NCBI RefSeq assembly: GCF_014207905.1
Contig: NZ_JACHLB010000009.1
Location: 62,001-126,000 of the forward strand
Length of the DNA: 64,000 bases
Direction: 5' to 3'
Source of the DNA: Flavobacterium notoginsengisoli
Lineage (GTDB): Bacteria > Bacteroidota > Bacteroidia > Flavobacteriales > Flavobacteriaceae
This document shows positions 34,307 through 42,893 of the stretch, piece after piece. The notes under the pieces are model-generated. The model was not told the DNA's origin and searched no databases. It saw only the letters and a program-made list of their open reading frames with translations. The number at the start of each line of letters is the position of its first letter. Within the stretch, counting starts at the first letter, position 1. The translations under genes were made by a program, and so were the position numbers.

Positions 34307-35755
34307 ATGAAAACAATTTTAAAGAGTGCACTTTTTCTTTTTTTATTCGCTTTTTCTTTACAATCATGTGAAGATAATGATGATGTTGCCGCTCCAGCAG
34401 ATGTGCAGATTAATAGTTTTATCTGGAAAGGATTAAACGCAGTTTATTTATGGCAGGCTGATGTTCCTAATTTAGCTGATAATCGTTTTGCGACTGAAAA
34501 TGATTTCAATAACTTTTTGAAAGGTTATGCAAAACCAGAAGATTTATTTGAAGATTTATTGAATAAACCAGAAAGCAAATATCCAAACGGAGACGCAATT
34601 GACCGTTTCAGCTGGATTGTTGATGATTATACTGTTTTGGAACAAGAATTAAGCGGAATATCAAAAAACAATGGAGTTGATTTTAGATTAAGCCGAGTTG
34701 CTTCAGGATCAAATGATTTGGTTGGATATGTTCGTTATATTATTCCAAATTCTGATGCTTCAACAAAAGCAATCAAACGTGGTGATTTGTTTACAAGCGT
34801 TAACGGAACTAAACTGACGGTTTCTAATTACGAGTCGTTATTGATAAATAGTGACAGTTATACTTTGAACTTAGCAGATTATAACGGAAGTGCATTTGTT
34901 TTGAATGGAAAATCAGTTGCTTTGACAAAAACTGTTTTAGAAGAAAATCCAATTTTTATCAATAAAGTTTTTGTTTCTGGAAGTCATAAAATTGGTTATT
35001 TAATGTACAACGGTTTTTATTCTGAATATGACGACCGATTGAATCAAGCTTTTGGTACATTGAAAGGACAAGGCGTTACCGATTTTATTCTAGATCTTCG
35101 TTATAATGGAGGAGGTTCTATTGCAACGTCTGCTAAATTGGCTAGTATGATTACAGGTCAATTTGATACGCAGATTTTCTCGAAAATGACTTTCAATAGC
35201 AAACAAATGCAAGGTTTGTCTGCAGCAGATATGGAAGATTTGAATGTAAGATTTGTTAAAAATTTAAACAGCTTAAATATGACTACTGTTTACGTTATTA
35301 CAACTGCAAGTACGGCTTCGGCAAGTGAATTAATCATTAATGGCTTAAAACCTTATATTAATGTTGTTCAAATTGGAGAAACTACAGTTGGGAAAAATGT
35401 TGGATCTTTCACTGTTTATGATTCAGAAACTTTGACGACTAAAAAAGGAATCAATCCAAATCATAAATATGCAATGCAACCTTTGGTTCTTAAAATTACA
35501 AATTCTGCTAATTTTGGAGATTATACACAAGGTTTGGTGCCAACTTACCAACAATATGAATCAGTTTTGAATTACGGTGTTTTAGGAGAGGCGACAGAAC
35601 CTTTGCTAAGTAATGCTATTTCGAAAATCACTGGAAATGCGGCTAAGAAAATCCAAACAGATTCTGAACCTTTACGTCCTTATGTAACAGACTCAAAAAT
35701 CTTAAACGGATTGAGACATGGAATGTATCTTAAAACAGCTCCAAAAGCATTTTAA
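34307..35755 (+). CDS. S41-family (C-terminal processing) peptidase, lipoprotein
   Basis: A 482-residue lipoprotein: FAFSLQSC gives lipobox Cys21. A PDZ-like domain spans about 110-210 (IIPNSDASTKAIKRGDLFTS). The S41 core has DLRYNGGGSIATS (about 263) and the nucleophile loop STASASELIINGL (Ser near 340), followed by TTVGKNVGS with the general-base region. It faces the periplasm or cell surface. Substrate unknown. It is divergent from the ECF sigma operon and convergent with the btuB/btuG operon. Confidence 0.88.
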   Translation: MKTILKSALFLFLFAFSLQSCEDNDDVAAPADVQINSFIWKGLNAVYLWQADVPNLADNRFATENDFNNFLKGYAKPEDLFEDLLNKPESKYPNGDAIDRFSWIVDDYTVLEQELSGISKNNGVDFRLSRVASGSNDLVGYVRYIIPNSDASTKAIKRGDLFTSVNGTKLTVSNYESLLINSDSYTLNLADYNGSAFVLNGKSVALTKTVLEENPIFINKVFVSGSHKIGYLMYNGFYSEYDDRLNQAFGTLKGQGVTDFILDLRYNGGGSIATSAKLASMITGQFDTQIFSKMTFNSKQMQGLSAADMEDLNVRFVKNLNSLNMTTVYVITTASTASASELIINGLKPYINVVQIGETTVGKNVGSFTVYDSETLTTKKGINPNHKYAMQPLVLKITNSANFGDYTQGLVPTYQQYESVLNYGVLGEATEPLLSNAISKITGNAAKKIQTDSEPLRPYVTDSKILNGLRHGMYLKTAPKAF

Positions 35756-35778
35756 GCATTAATTTAAAATATATTAAA

Positions 35779-35810
35779 AAAAGGCTTTCACATTTGTGAA
35801 AGCCTTTTCT
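35779..35810. terminator. Bidirectional terminator
   Basis: The perfect 13-bp stem AAAAGGCTTTCAC / GTGAAAGCCTTTT with an ATTT loop lies between the convergent S41 peptidase and the BtuG-like gene. Confidence 0.9.
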
Positions 35811-35838
35811 ATTAAAAAACAAATAACTAATTCTAAAA

Positions 35839-36867
35839 TTAATCGTTGAAGTAAAAACCATTTGGTCCTACGCCAACAGTTAATTCTTTTAATAAAGTTC
35901 CAGTTAAGTTGTAGACATAAGCTTTGCTGTCTGCTGTGAAATTTCCGCCATCTGCAACAAAAATACGCTTGTCGTTTACTGCAAATCCGTAGATGTATCC
36001 AGCAGGAGTTGTTGTAATTGCATTCGTAGAAGCGACAGTTGCGTCGATTGCCATTGCGTAAACTGAACTTCCGGCTGTATAGTAAATTGTTTTATCTTCA
36101 ATATCCATAAAACCAGTTCCAGCTGGGAAAGCAATTTTAGAAACAGATTTATCAGACATTTTAACTTTTACAAGTTCGCCGCTTCCAGAATAAGGAGCTC
36201 TTAAGATGTATAAAGTACCGTTTTCTTCTTCTAAACAATCTGCGCTGTAACCAACTTCAACAGTTTCAATTGCTTTTGTAGCGATATTTACAATCAATAA
36301 TTTGCTGCTGCTGTTTGGTTCTGTAATGTATAATTTACCGTTTTCTAAAATCAATCTGTTTGCAGTTGCGTTTAGTTCAATTTTTGATTCTACTTTATTT
36401 GTAGCCAAGTTAATTACAGCAACATAATCATCAGTATCTCCAGTTGTTGGATTGATATACGAATAAGTATTTGCATTTGTTACGTAAGCTTTTCCATCTT
36501 TTGTAACACCGTATCTTGGATTTGCAAGTCCAGAATCGATTTTTGCAATTAATTTAAAAGTGTAACGATTTACAACGTTAATCACATTAGATCCACCAGA
36601 AATGATGTATGCTTTATCTCCGTCAAAAAAGATATTTTGAACAAATTTCCCAATTAAATCGCTTCCGTTTTCAGCTGTATAAGCGTCTTTTGTGAAAGTA
36701 GTGAAATCATCACTTGAAAATGAAACAGAACCAACGTTTGAACTTCCTTCATTCAAAATAAAAAAACCATTGTCATAAGCACCTTTTGGAGTGTCATCGT
36801 CGTCGCTCGAACAAGAAACGAATAATGAAATGCTTAACGCTATTAAAAGTAATTTACTAAACTTCAT
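35839..36867 (-). CDS. BtuG-like surface lipoprotein (YncE/DUF5074 beta-propeller)
   Basis: A 342-residue lipoprotein (lipobox SLFVSC, then acidic SSDDDD, a Bacteroidota surface-export signal). The mature protein repeats about 40-residue beta blades (NVVNRYTFKLIAKIDSG, AVINLATNKVESKIELN, LIVNIATKAIETVEVGY), giving a seven-blade propeller. It starts three bases after btuB stops, under the same cobalamin riboswitch. In Bacteroides, BtuG is a surface propeller that binds cobalamin tightly and passes it to BtuB; position and fold fit that role. Assignment as BtuG is by context and fold, not by alignment. Confidence 0.78.
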   Translation of the reverse strand: MKFSKLLLIALSISLFVSCSSDDDDTPKGAYDNGFFILNEGSSNVGSVSFSSDDFTTFTKDAYTAENGSDLIGKFVQNIFFDGDKAYIISGGSNVINVVNRYTFKLIAKIDSGLANPRYGVTKDGKAYVTNANTYSYINPTTGDTDDYVAVINLATNKVESKIELNATANRLILENGKLYITEPNSSSKLLIVNIATKAIETVEVGYSADCLEEENGTLYILRAPYSGSGELVKVKMSDKSVSKIAFPAGTGFMDIEDKTIYYTAGSSVYAMAIDATVASTNAITTTPAGYIYGFAVNDKRIFVADGGNFTADSKAYVYNLTGTLLKELTVGVGPNGFYFND

Positions 36868-36870
36868 ATT

Positions 36871-38724
36871 TTAAAATTTTAAGGTTAAATACATATTGAA
36901 ATTGCGACCCGGCATAGGTCTGTTTTCTAGACTTTCGTAATCTTTATTGAAAAGGTTTAAAACCTGAAAGCCTAATTTGAAAGAGTCTAAAAATTTAAGA
37001 TCATAATCGATTCCGATATTCGAAATCAGGTAATCGTTTATGATTTCGTCAGGATTATTATCTGCTCTTGTATAAACAAAACCATTGTAAAGCGTTTGAT
37101 AATAAGCGCTTAATTTATTTCTAGAATAAGAAACAGAAGCGGTGGCTTTGTGAAACGGAACAAAAAACAATTGATTTTTGGTTGCTTCGTCTTGCGATAT
37201 TGTATAAGCGTAAGTAGCATTTGCAACAAAATTATTTTTGCCGTAGCTTTTTTTCCAGCTTAATAATGTTTCAGTTCCGTAACTATTTACTTTGTCTTGG
37301 TTTTGAGGTGTCCAAATTCCGTTTGCTCCTGGAACCCACTGTAGCATATCTTTTATTTTCATATAATAAAATTGCTGTGTCCAAGTAAAGGTTTTGAAAG
37401 TGAATACGTTTCCAATTTCTGCCTGATAGGAACTTTCAGGTTTTAGATCTGGATTCCCTCCTGTGTCCCAGTACAAATCATTGTAAGTCGGAATTCTGAA
37501 GTTCCTAGAAACATTCAATTTTAAATTGTACCATTCATTAAATTTATACGAAGAACCTAAATTGAATAAAAGCGGCGATTTATAATTGCTTGTAAATTCT
37601 TTTCGAATACCAATTTCGTTTTTCCAGTTGTTGCCGATATCCTGTCTCACAAGCAATGAAGCCGAGCTGATTTCGCGAACATGATTGCCGAAACTCGTTC
37701 CGTAACCATTGGTTCTGCTGTAATCTACAATTCCGTTAACATGGGTAGATTCAAACAAGTCATAATCTAAATCTAACTTGGTAATTAGATTTTCGGTTTT
37801 TCCGTAAGTAAAATCTTTAGTGCTATTATCAGCAAAATACTGGTAGTTTTCGAAAATATAAGCAGTTTTAAAATTGGTTTTCAGCTTTCCGAAATTCCCG
37901 TCATATTCCAGTAAATTTCTATTAAAACCATTGATGTATTTGCTTTTGGTTTCTGTTTCAGTAATTAATGAAGTATTTCTGTCTGTGTTGGAAGTCTGGC
38001 TGTAAAGTTTTAAAATATTGTTTTCGTTAAATTTATATCCAACATTCGCACTCAGCGTTATAATATCATATTGTCCGTTTTGGTTCCAACGTTGTTCACC
38101 TCTCCAAGTATAGCGATTGAGATATTTATAATCGTTTGTGGAGCTATTTTTAGAAAATCCGATTTGAGTGCTCCATTTTTTATTAGAGATAGAAGTTTTA
38201 TAATTAATCCCAATAGTATTAAAACTACCGTAATCTAGTTTTAAATTATTCTCAAAACGATTAAAAAATACCAAATCGTTATTTAAATGTACTGTTCCGC
38301 CAATTGCTCCACTTCCGTAAATGACACTTCCGCCTCCAGCTTTTACACTTATAGAATTATAATCTGAACCCGAAATAGTGTTGAAATCGGTGCTTCCATT
38401 CATTTGGGAATTAATGTTGATTCCGTTCCAAATCACTGCAGTTTGTGAAGAAGTTGTTCCTCTAAAAGAAACTGTAGAAAGCATTCCGCGTCCGTATTCT
38501 TTAAAGTAGAGAGTAGAATTGAAATTTAATAAATCGGTTAGGAGAGCTTCATTTTTACTAATTACAGAATCATTTAGTTTTAAAACAGATTGCGAAACCG
38601 AATATTTTTTTAAATTTTTATCTGAAATTAGGACTTCTTGCAGAGTATTAATAGAATCTTTCTGCGCCAAAGTAATCTGGCACAACAATAGAAAACAAAA
38701 AACAACCTTTAGTTTTATAGTCAT
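36871..38724 (-). CDS. btuB: TonB-dependent cobalamin receptor BtuB
   Basis: A 617-residue outer-membrane receptor that takes up corrinoids. A signal peptide MTIKLKVVFCFLLLCQITLA is followed by a TonB-box/plug region (SINTLQEVLISD, then GSVIYGSGAIGGTVHLNND as NNDL) and a barrel ending FNMYLTLKF. I start it at the ATG at 38724: the longer frame to 38892 would translate the cobalamin riboswitch. BtuB identity rests on that riboswitch, the BtuG-like partner and the adjacent cob and btuFCD genes. Confidence 0.9.
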   Translation of the reverse strand: MTIKLKVVFCFLLLCQITLAQKDSINTLQEVLISDKNLKKYSVSQSVLKLNDSVISKNEALLTDLLNFNSTLYFKEYGRGMLSTVSFRGTTSSQTAVIWNGININSQMNGSTDFNTISGSDYNSISVKAGGGSVIYGSGAIGGTVHLNNDLVFFNRFENNLKLDYGSFNTIGINYKTSISNKKWSTQIGFSKNSSTNDYKYLNRYTWRGEQRWNQNGQYDIITLSANVGYKFNENNILKLYSQTSNTDRNTSLITETETKSKYINGFNRNLLEYDGNFGKLKTNFKTAYIFENYQYFADNSTKDFTYGKTENLITKLDLDYDLFESTHVNGIVDYSRTNGYGTSFGNHVREISSASLLVRQDIGNNWKNEIGIRKEFTSNYKSPLLFNLGSSYKFNEWYNLKLNVSRNFRIPTYNDLYWDTGGNPDLKPESSYQAEIGNVFTFKTFTWTQQFYYMKIKDMLQWVPGANGIWTPQNQDKVNSYGTETLLSWKKSYGKNNFVANATYAYTISQDEATKNQLFFVPFHKATASVSYSRNKLSAYYQTLYNGFVYTRADNNPDEIINDYLISNIGIDYDLKFLDSFKLGFQVLNLFNKDYESLENRPMPGRNFNMYLTLKF

Positions 38725-38765
38725 AATTTCTACACTCTTTTTCCCGAGAGCTCGATAATTTGTTA

Positions 38766-38938
38766 TAAAGGCAGGTCTCCTGGCTTGCGTCTTGTTGTTT
38801 TCCTTCCCATCACGCATGGCGTGGCAGTGGCTTTGTAGTTTACAACAAGCATTCGTTTTAGAACTAAGCTTACAGTTGCGGGTACAGCTCAAGAAATTAC
38901 TTGATTCCCTTTTAATGTGTTTTTAATTTAAAAACACA
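38766..38938 (-). promoter_or_regulatory. Cobalamin riboswitch
   Basis: The minus strand has the ordered consensus blocks of the cobalamin aptamer: GGGAA, GCTGTACCCGCAACTGTAA, AAGCCACTGCC, ATGGGAAGG and the B12 box AAGCCAGGAGACCTGCC (complement of 38770-38786). It lies in the 5' leader of btuB about 40 bases before the ATG, and should lower btuB-btuG expression when cobalamin is plentiful. A hairpin GTGTTTTTAA / TTAAAAACAC (38917-38937) sits at its 5' edge. Confidence 0.95.
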
Positions 38939-38951
38939 ACCTTAATTTGCT

Positions 38952-38984
38952 GCAAAGATAAAGTTAAAAATATTGAATATTCAA
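38952..38984 (-). promoter_or_regulatory. Promoter of the btuB-btuG transcript
   Basis: On the minus strand TTG (38984-38982), a 21-base spacer and TATCTTTGC (38960-38952) match the consensus. Transcription would start a few bases before the riboswitch, so the aptamer is complete in the leader. Confidence 0.6.
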
Positions 38985-39028
38985 ATTTGTTTCACTTTTA
39001 AGATTTAATAATCAAACAAATTGAATAT

Positions 39029-39562
39029 TTATAGCTCGATTCTAATAACTTCTCCAAAATCAACTTTATTATTAAATGCATCTTTTAAAGGAAGTGAAGT
39101 TTGATGACATAAAATACTTCTTATAATTCCGGCATGAGCAACGATAACAATTGGCTCTTTTATTTTTGAAATTTCATTTGATAAAAAATCACCGACTCTT
39201 TCGTGTAATTCGACAAAAGATTCTCCATTTGAAACTTTAATATTGACAAAATCTTCCATCCAAGGATTAAGTTCTTCTGGCGGAATTTCGTTCCAGTTTT
39301 TTAATTCCCAGTCGCCAAAATTCATTTCTTTTAGTCGATCGTCTTCTTGATACGAAATGGTATTTATATTTTCTCGAATATATTTTGCTAAAAGCGTACA
39401 ACGTTTTAAAGGACTTGAAAAAATAATAGCTTCAGAAGGCAATTCTGAAACAATTCGACTGAAAATTTCATCAAAAGGCTCAGCAATATCGACATCAGAT
39501 TGTCCGTAACAGACACCTTTCTTGCAAATAGTTTCGGTATGGCGAACTAGATAAACTTCCAT
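39029..39562 (-). CDS. cobC: Alpha-ribazole phosphatase, histidine phosphatase family
   Basis: A 177-residue histidine phosphatase: the catalytic LVRHTE (His8), Arg in SSPLKRCTLLA, and the second His in VAHAGIIRS. Such enzymes remove phosphate from alpha-ribazole phosphate (or the cobalamin 5'-phosphate) in lower-loop assembly. Function is inferred from its place in the cob cluster, since the family also includes phosphoglycerate mutases. I use the ATG at 39562; it overlaps the 3' end of cobS by 16 bases, so translation is coupled. Confidence 0.85.
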   Translation of the reverse strand: MEVYLVRHTETICKKGVCYGQSDVDIAEPFDEIFSRIVSELPSEAIIFSSPLKRCTLLAKYIRENINTISYQEDDRLKEMNFGDWELKNWNEIPPEELNPWMEDFVNIKVSNGESFVELHERVGDFLSNEISKIKEPIVIVAHAGIIRSILCHQTSLPLKDAFNNKVDFGEVIRIEL

Positions 39563-40332
39563 AAAAATAAAGTACTTAAGTAAAAGACAACTTCGCAAAC
39601 TTGCTGTGTTGCGCCCAAACAATCGCCTGTATAACCATCAATCCATTTCTGAAAATATCTCGCAAGAAAATATCTTGTTATGAAAACTGGAATTACTGCC
39701 AGAAACAATTTAGGATCAAAACAAGAGAATGCTAATAAAGGAACTAATCCAAAGAAAAATGAACCAAAAACTTCTTTCCAAGTATATTGTTTGGCTATAG
39801 GTTTGCTTTTGCTCGAAGCATCTTCGCGAGAATATTCATGAGTAAAAATAATGCTGATTGCTGCCAATCGGCTCAAAGAATGAGCAGAAATAAATAGTAG
39901 AAAAATGAGAAAAAAGTTAGTTGTAAAAAGTGAAATGGATTCTGAAAGCAATTTAAATTTTACCAGGAAAAGCAAAACCAATCCAATTGCGCCATACGCT
40001 CCAATAGCGCTATCTTTCATTATAATTAAAATTTTTTCTTTGGTCCAACCGCCGCCAAAACCATCACATACATCAGCAAATCCGTCTTCATGAAAAGCTC
40101 CAGTTGTTAAAACAGAAGTTATTATAGCAAAAATTACAGCGGTTTCTGTGGAAAGAAAAAATGAAAAAAGATAAAAAGCTAAAAATGAAATACTCCCAAC
40201 AATCCATCCAATAAAGGGAAAATATCTGGTGGCTTTATTTAAATAATCTGGCTGATGTGTAATGTTTTTGGGACATGGAATTCTTGTGTAGAACATTAAA
40301 CAGGTAAAGAAAATATGGAGTTCTTTTTTCAT
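39547..40332 (-). CDS. cobS: Adenosylcobinamide-GDP ribazoletransferase
   Basis: A 261-residue integral membrane enzyme that joins adenosylcobinamide-GDP with alpha-ribazole (or its phosphate) to make cobalamin. It has about six helices and the catalytic acidic motif FHEDGFADVCDGFGGG (His81, Glu82, Asp83, Asp87, Asp90) followed by KDSAIGAYGAIGLVL. The match is close. It is coupled to cobC downstream. A dispersed palindrome (40359-40458) separates it from the bluB-cobT gene, so the two may not share every transcript. Confidence 0.92.
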   Translation of the reverse strand: MKKELHIFFTCLMFYTRIPCPKNITHQPDYLNKATRYFPFIGWIVGSISFLAFYLFSFFLSTETAVIFAIITSVLTTGAFHEDGFADVCDGFGGGWTKEKILIIMKDSAIGAYGAIGLVLLFLVKFKLLSESISLFTTNFFLIFLLFISAHSLSRLAAISIIFTHEYSREDASSKSKPIAKQYTWKEVFGSFFFGLVPLLAFSCFDPKLFLAVIPVFITRYFLARYFQKWIDGYTGDCLGATQQVCEVVFYLSTLFLWKFI

Positions 40333-40358
40333 TTAAGATGATTTTTTTAGATCTAGTA

Positions 40359-40458
40359 TGTCATTTCGACGAAGGAGAAATCTCCATAAGAAACTCTACA
40401 AAGATTGGCTTTTCGTTATGGAGCTACTTGCGAAGATTTCTCCTTCGTCGAAATGACA
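40359..40458. repeat. 100-bp palindromic element inside the cob operon
   Basis: TGTCATTTCGACGAAGGAGA-AATCT (40359-40383) and its exact reverse complement (40434-40458) form perfect 25-bp arms. Inside, CTCCATAA and TTATGGAG extend the stem. It contains no coding sequence and resembles a MITE or REP-type dispersed repeat. A degenerate relative may lie at 27060. Confidence 0.8.
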
Positions 40459-40512
40459 AAAATGCGAATAAATATAATAGGGAACATTTTTTTTGAAAAC
40501 TGATATTGAATA

Positions 40513-42192
40513 CTATTTCTTACTTATTCCTGCGCTTTCAAAACTCGCCATTTCATTCAAAAAAACTTCAGCCGATTTTAAAATAGGAAAAGCGACAGCA
40601 CATCCTGTTCCTTCGCCTAAGCGTAAATCGAGATTTAAAATTGGTTTTGCATTGAGATAATTTAAGAGTTTTATATGAGCTTTTTCAGCAGAGCAATGAC
40701 AGAAAACAGCATTTTTTGAAATGTTCGAATTTATTTTTAAAGCTATCAAATATGCGACAGTACAAATAAAACCATCAACTAAAATGAGCATTTTGTTTTC
40801 AAACGCCGACAGCATTCCGCCAGCCATTTGAAGAATTTCAAAACCTCCAAAATAAGCAAGTTGTGACATCAATTCGGCTTGACCGGAATAATTTTCTATA
40901 GCTTTTTTTAGAATATTTTGCTTTTGAATTAGTTTTTCATCCGAAACTCCAGTTCCTTTTCCAACACATTCTTCAATCGAGAATCCTGTTAAAAGGCTCA
41001 TTAAAACAGAAGCGGTAGAAGTATTTCCAATTCCCATTTCGCCAAAACCAATGCAGTTAGAACCAGATTTTGCAATATTTTCTACAATCGATTTCCCTTT
41101 ATCCAAACACAATTGAACTTCAGTTTCACTCATAGCAGAAACATGAAGAAACGATTGGGTTCCTTTTGCAATTTTCGCATTAATTAATTTTGTATTTGTT
41201 GGGAAATCATAATTTACGCCAGCATCAACAATAGATAATTGTATGTCGTTTTGTTTGCAGAAAACATTTATTGCTGCACCGCCATCAAGAAAATTAGTTA
41301 CCATTTGTCGCGTCACATCTTGCGGATAATCGCTTACGCCATGATTAGCAATTCCGTGATCTGCAGCAAAAACTACTATGTTTGGTTTTTCAATTTTCGG
41401 ATTTAAAGTCTCAAAAACCGTTGCCATTTGAAAAGCTAGAGTTTCTAACGTTCCCAAAGAACCAACAGGTTTGGTTTTAGAATCTATTTTTTCTTGTAAA
41501 CGAATATTGAAATCAGTTTTATTTTCGATCTCAGTTTTCGATTTTAAATCAAAATCAGAAATATTTATTTTATGGATTTCAGTAATTTCTTTGCAGATTG
41601 GAGCTTCCGATTTCTGTTTCCAATTCAATTGCTGGAGCATTGGCTGATTATTGTAATTGGTAGCTGGTTTTCCGATGCAGAAATAGCCAAGAGGCTCTAT
41701 ATTTTCAGGCAAATCGAGGATTTTTTTAAACTGATAATAATTTAGAATAGAAACCCAGCCCATTCCGTAACCTTGTTCTGTTAACGAAAGCCAAATATTT
41801 TGCGCAGCACAAACCGAACTGAATTTTACGGCTTCATTACTGCCAATTGTGCCAATCGTAAATTGGTTCAAAACCGAGCGATCGTAAGCAATTATGAGTC
41901 CGATTGGCGCTTCTTCAATTGCTTCCAGTTTTAGCGAATTGTACAATTCTTTTTGTTTCTCGTTATCGGTAAGTTCAGCCGCTTTTTTGTTATAATCTAA
42001 AAACAGATTTTTAATCGAAGTTTTTACTTCATTAGATTTTATGAGGAAATATCTAGTCGCATCGGTCAATCCGACAGAAGGCGCCCAATGACCTGCCTGC
42101 AAAGCTTTCTGAATTACTTCGTCAGGAACTTCATCGGTTGTAAAATGTCGGGTGTCACGGCGTGATTTTAATATGTCGTCTAGATTGCTCAT
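40513..42192 (-). CDS. cobT: Fused BluB-CobT: dimethylbenzimidazole synthase / NaMN:DMB phosphoribosyltransferase
   Basis: A 559-residue fusion in one frame. The N-terminal part (about 1-205) is BluB-like: SRRDTRHFTTDEV, AGHWAPSVGLTDA and GWVSILNYYQFKKILDLP, as in the flavin-destroying enzyme that makes 5,6-dimethylbenzimidazole from FMNH2 and oxygen. The C-terminal part (about 225-559) is CobT: KPVGSLGTLE, FAADHGIANHGVS and the catalytic Glu loop RLGEGTGCAVAFPI (about 523). One chain would make DMB and load it on to ribose phosphate. Lower-loop base can therefore be made when oxygen is present. No frameshift or start signal separates the halves. Confidence 0.92.
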   Translation of the reverse strand: MSNLDDILKSRRDTRHFTTDEVPDEVIQKALQAGHWAPSVGLTDATRYFLIKSNEVKTSIKNLFLDYNKKAAELTDNEKQKELYNSLKLEAIEEAPIGLIIAYDRSVLNQFTIGTIGSNEAVKFSSVCAAQNIWLSLTEQGYGMGWVSILNYYQFKKILDLPENIEPLGYFCIGKPATNYNNQPMLQQLNWKQKSEAPICKEITEIHKINISDFDLKSKTEIENKTDFNIRLQEKIDSKTKPVGSLGTLETLAFQMATVFETLNPKIEKPNIVVFAADHGIANHGVSDYPQDVTRQMVTNFLDGGAAINVFCKQNDIQLSIVDAGVNYDFPTNTKLINAKIAKGTQSFLHVSAMSETEVQLCLDKGKSIVENIAKSGSNCIGFGEMGIGNTSTASVLMSLLTGFSIEECVGKGTGVSDEKLIQKQNILKKAIENYSGQAELMSQLAYFGGFEILQMAGGMLSAFENKMLILVDGFICTVAYLIALKINSNISKNAVFCHCSAEKAHIKLLNYLNAKPILNLDLRLGEGTGCAVAFPILKSAEVFLNEMASFESAGISKK

Positions 42193-42246
42193 GCTATAAA
42201 ATTACAATTTTTAAATCCCAAATTCCAAGGTCAAACTCTAAAAAAG

Positions 42247-42293
42247 AAAATTCCAAATTCCAAAGCTCAGTATAGTTTTGGAATTTGGAATTT
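42247..42293. repeat. AATTCCAAATTCCAAA inverted repeat
   Basis: AAAATTCCAAATTCCAAA (42247-42264) pairs with TTTGGAATTTGGAATTT (42277-42293). It lies in the gap between cobU and the bluB-cobT gene. Single copies of the same string occur near 27000-27040. It could act as a weak terminator, but there is no strong T run. Confidence 0.65.
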
Positions 42294-42308
42294 ATAATTT
42301 GGATATTT

Positions 42309-42815
42309 TTATTTGATTTTAACTGGAATTCCAGAAACCATCAGAACCACTTCATCTGCATTTTCGGCAAGAAACTGGTTCATCCAACCTTGAAGTTCGA
42401 CAAATTTTCTTCCGATATGAGTTTCTGCATGAACACCCATTCCGATTTCATTGGTCACAATAATGATATTAGTGTTTTTTTGATTAGCAATTGCAAGAAA
42501 TTCTTTTTTGGCTTCTTCCAAACTTAATTCAACATTGTTTTTAGTGTCCACAAAAAAGTTTGTCAGCCAAAGTGTAACGCAATCAATTAAAGCGGTTTTT
42601 TCTGAAAAATCAATTTTACTTAAATATTTTTCTTCCTCGATATTTGTCCAACGTTCGTCTCTTTCTTTTTGATGTCTATCAATTCGGTTTTGAAAATCAG
42701 AATCCCATTTTCTTGCTGTTGCAATATATAAAGGCGAATTGGAAAGTTCTAAAGCTAGTTTTTGAGCGTAACTGCTTTTTCCAGAGCGTTCGCCACCAGT
42801 TATTAAAAAAATCAT
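42309..42815 (-). CDS. cobU: Bifunctional adenosylcobinamide kinase / guanylyltransferase
   Basis: A 168-residue enzyme with the P-loop GGERSGKSSYA (residues 7-17), TARKWDSDFQNRIDRHQKER around the guanylylated His, and NEIGMGVHAET. It phosphorylates adenosylcobinamide and attaches GMP, giving the substrate for CobS. Length fits CobU. It lies first in the minus-strand cob series (cobU, bluB-cobT, cobS, cobC), separated from the next gene by the inverted repeat at 42247. Confidence 0.93.
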   Translation of the reverse strand: MIFLITGGERSGKSSYAQKLALELSNSPLYIATARKWDSDFQNRIDRHQKERDERWTNIEEEKYLSKIDFSEKTALIDCVTLWLTNFFVDTKNNVELSLEEAKKEFLAIANQKNTNIIIVTNEIGMGVHAETHIGRKFVELQGWMNQFLAENADEVVLMVSGIPVKIK

Positions 42816-42893
42816 TTTAATTCGTTTGTAAATTATAAGTTAGAATATGTCTGCCAAGTTAATAATTAACAACTAACAATTTATAATTAACAA

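Noticed and set aside
38725..38892. N-terminal 56-residue extension of BtuB
   Set aside because: These codons translate the cobalamin riboswitch and its leader; the signal peptide starts at the ATG at 38724.
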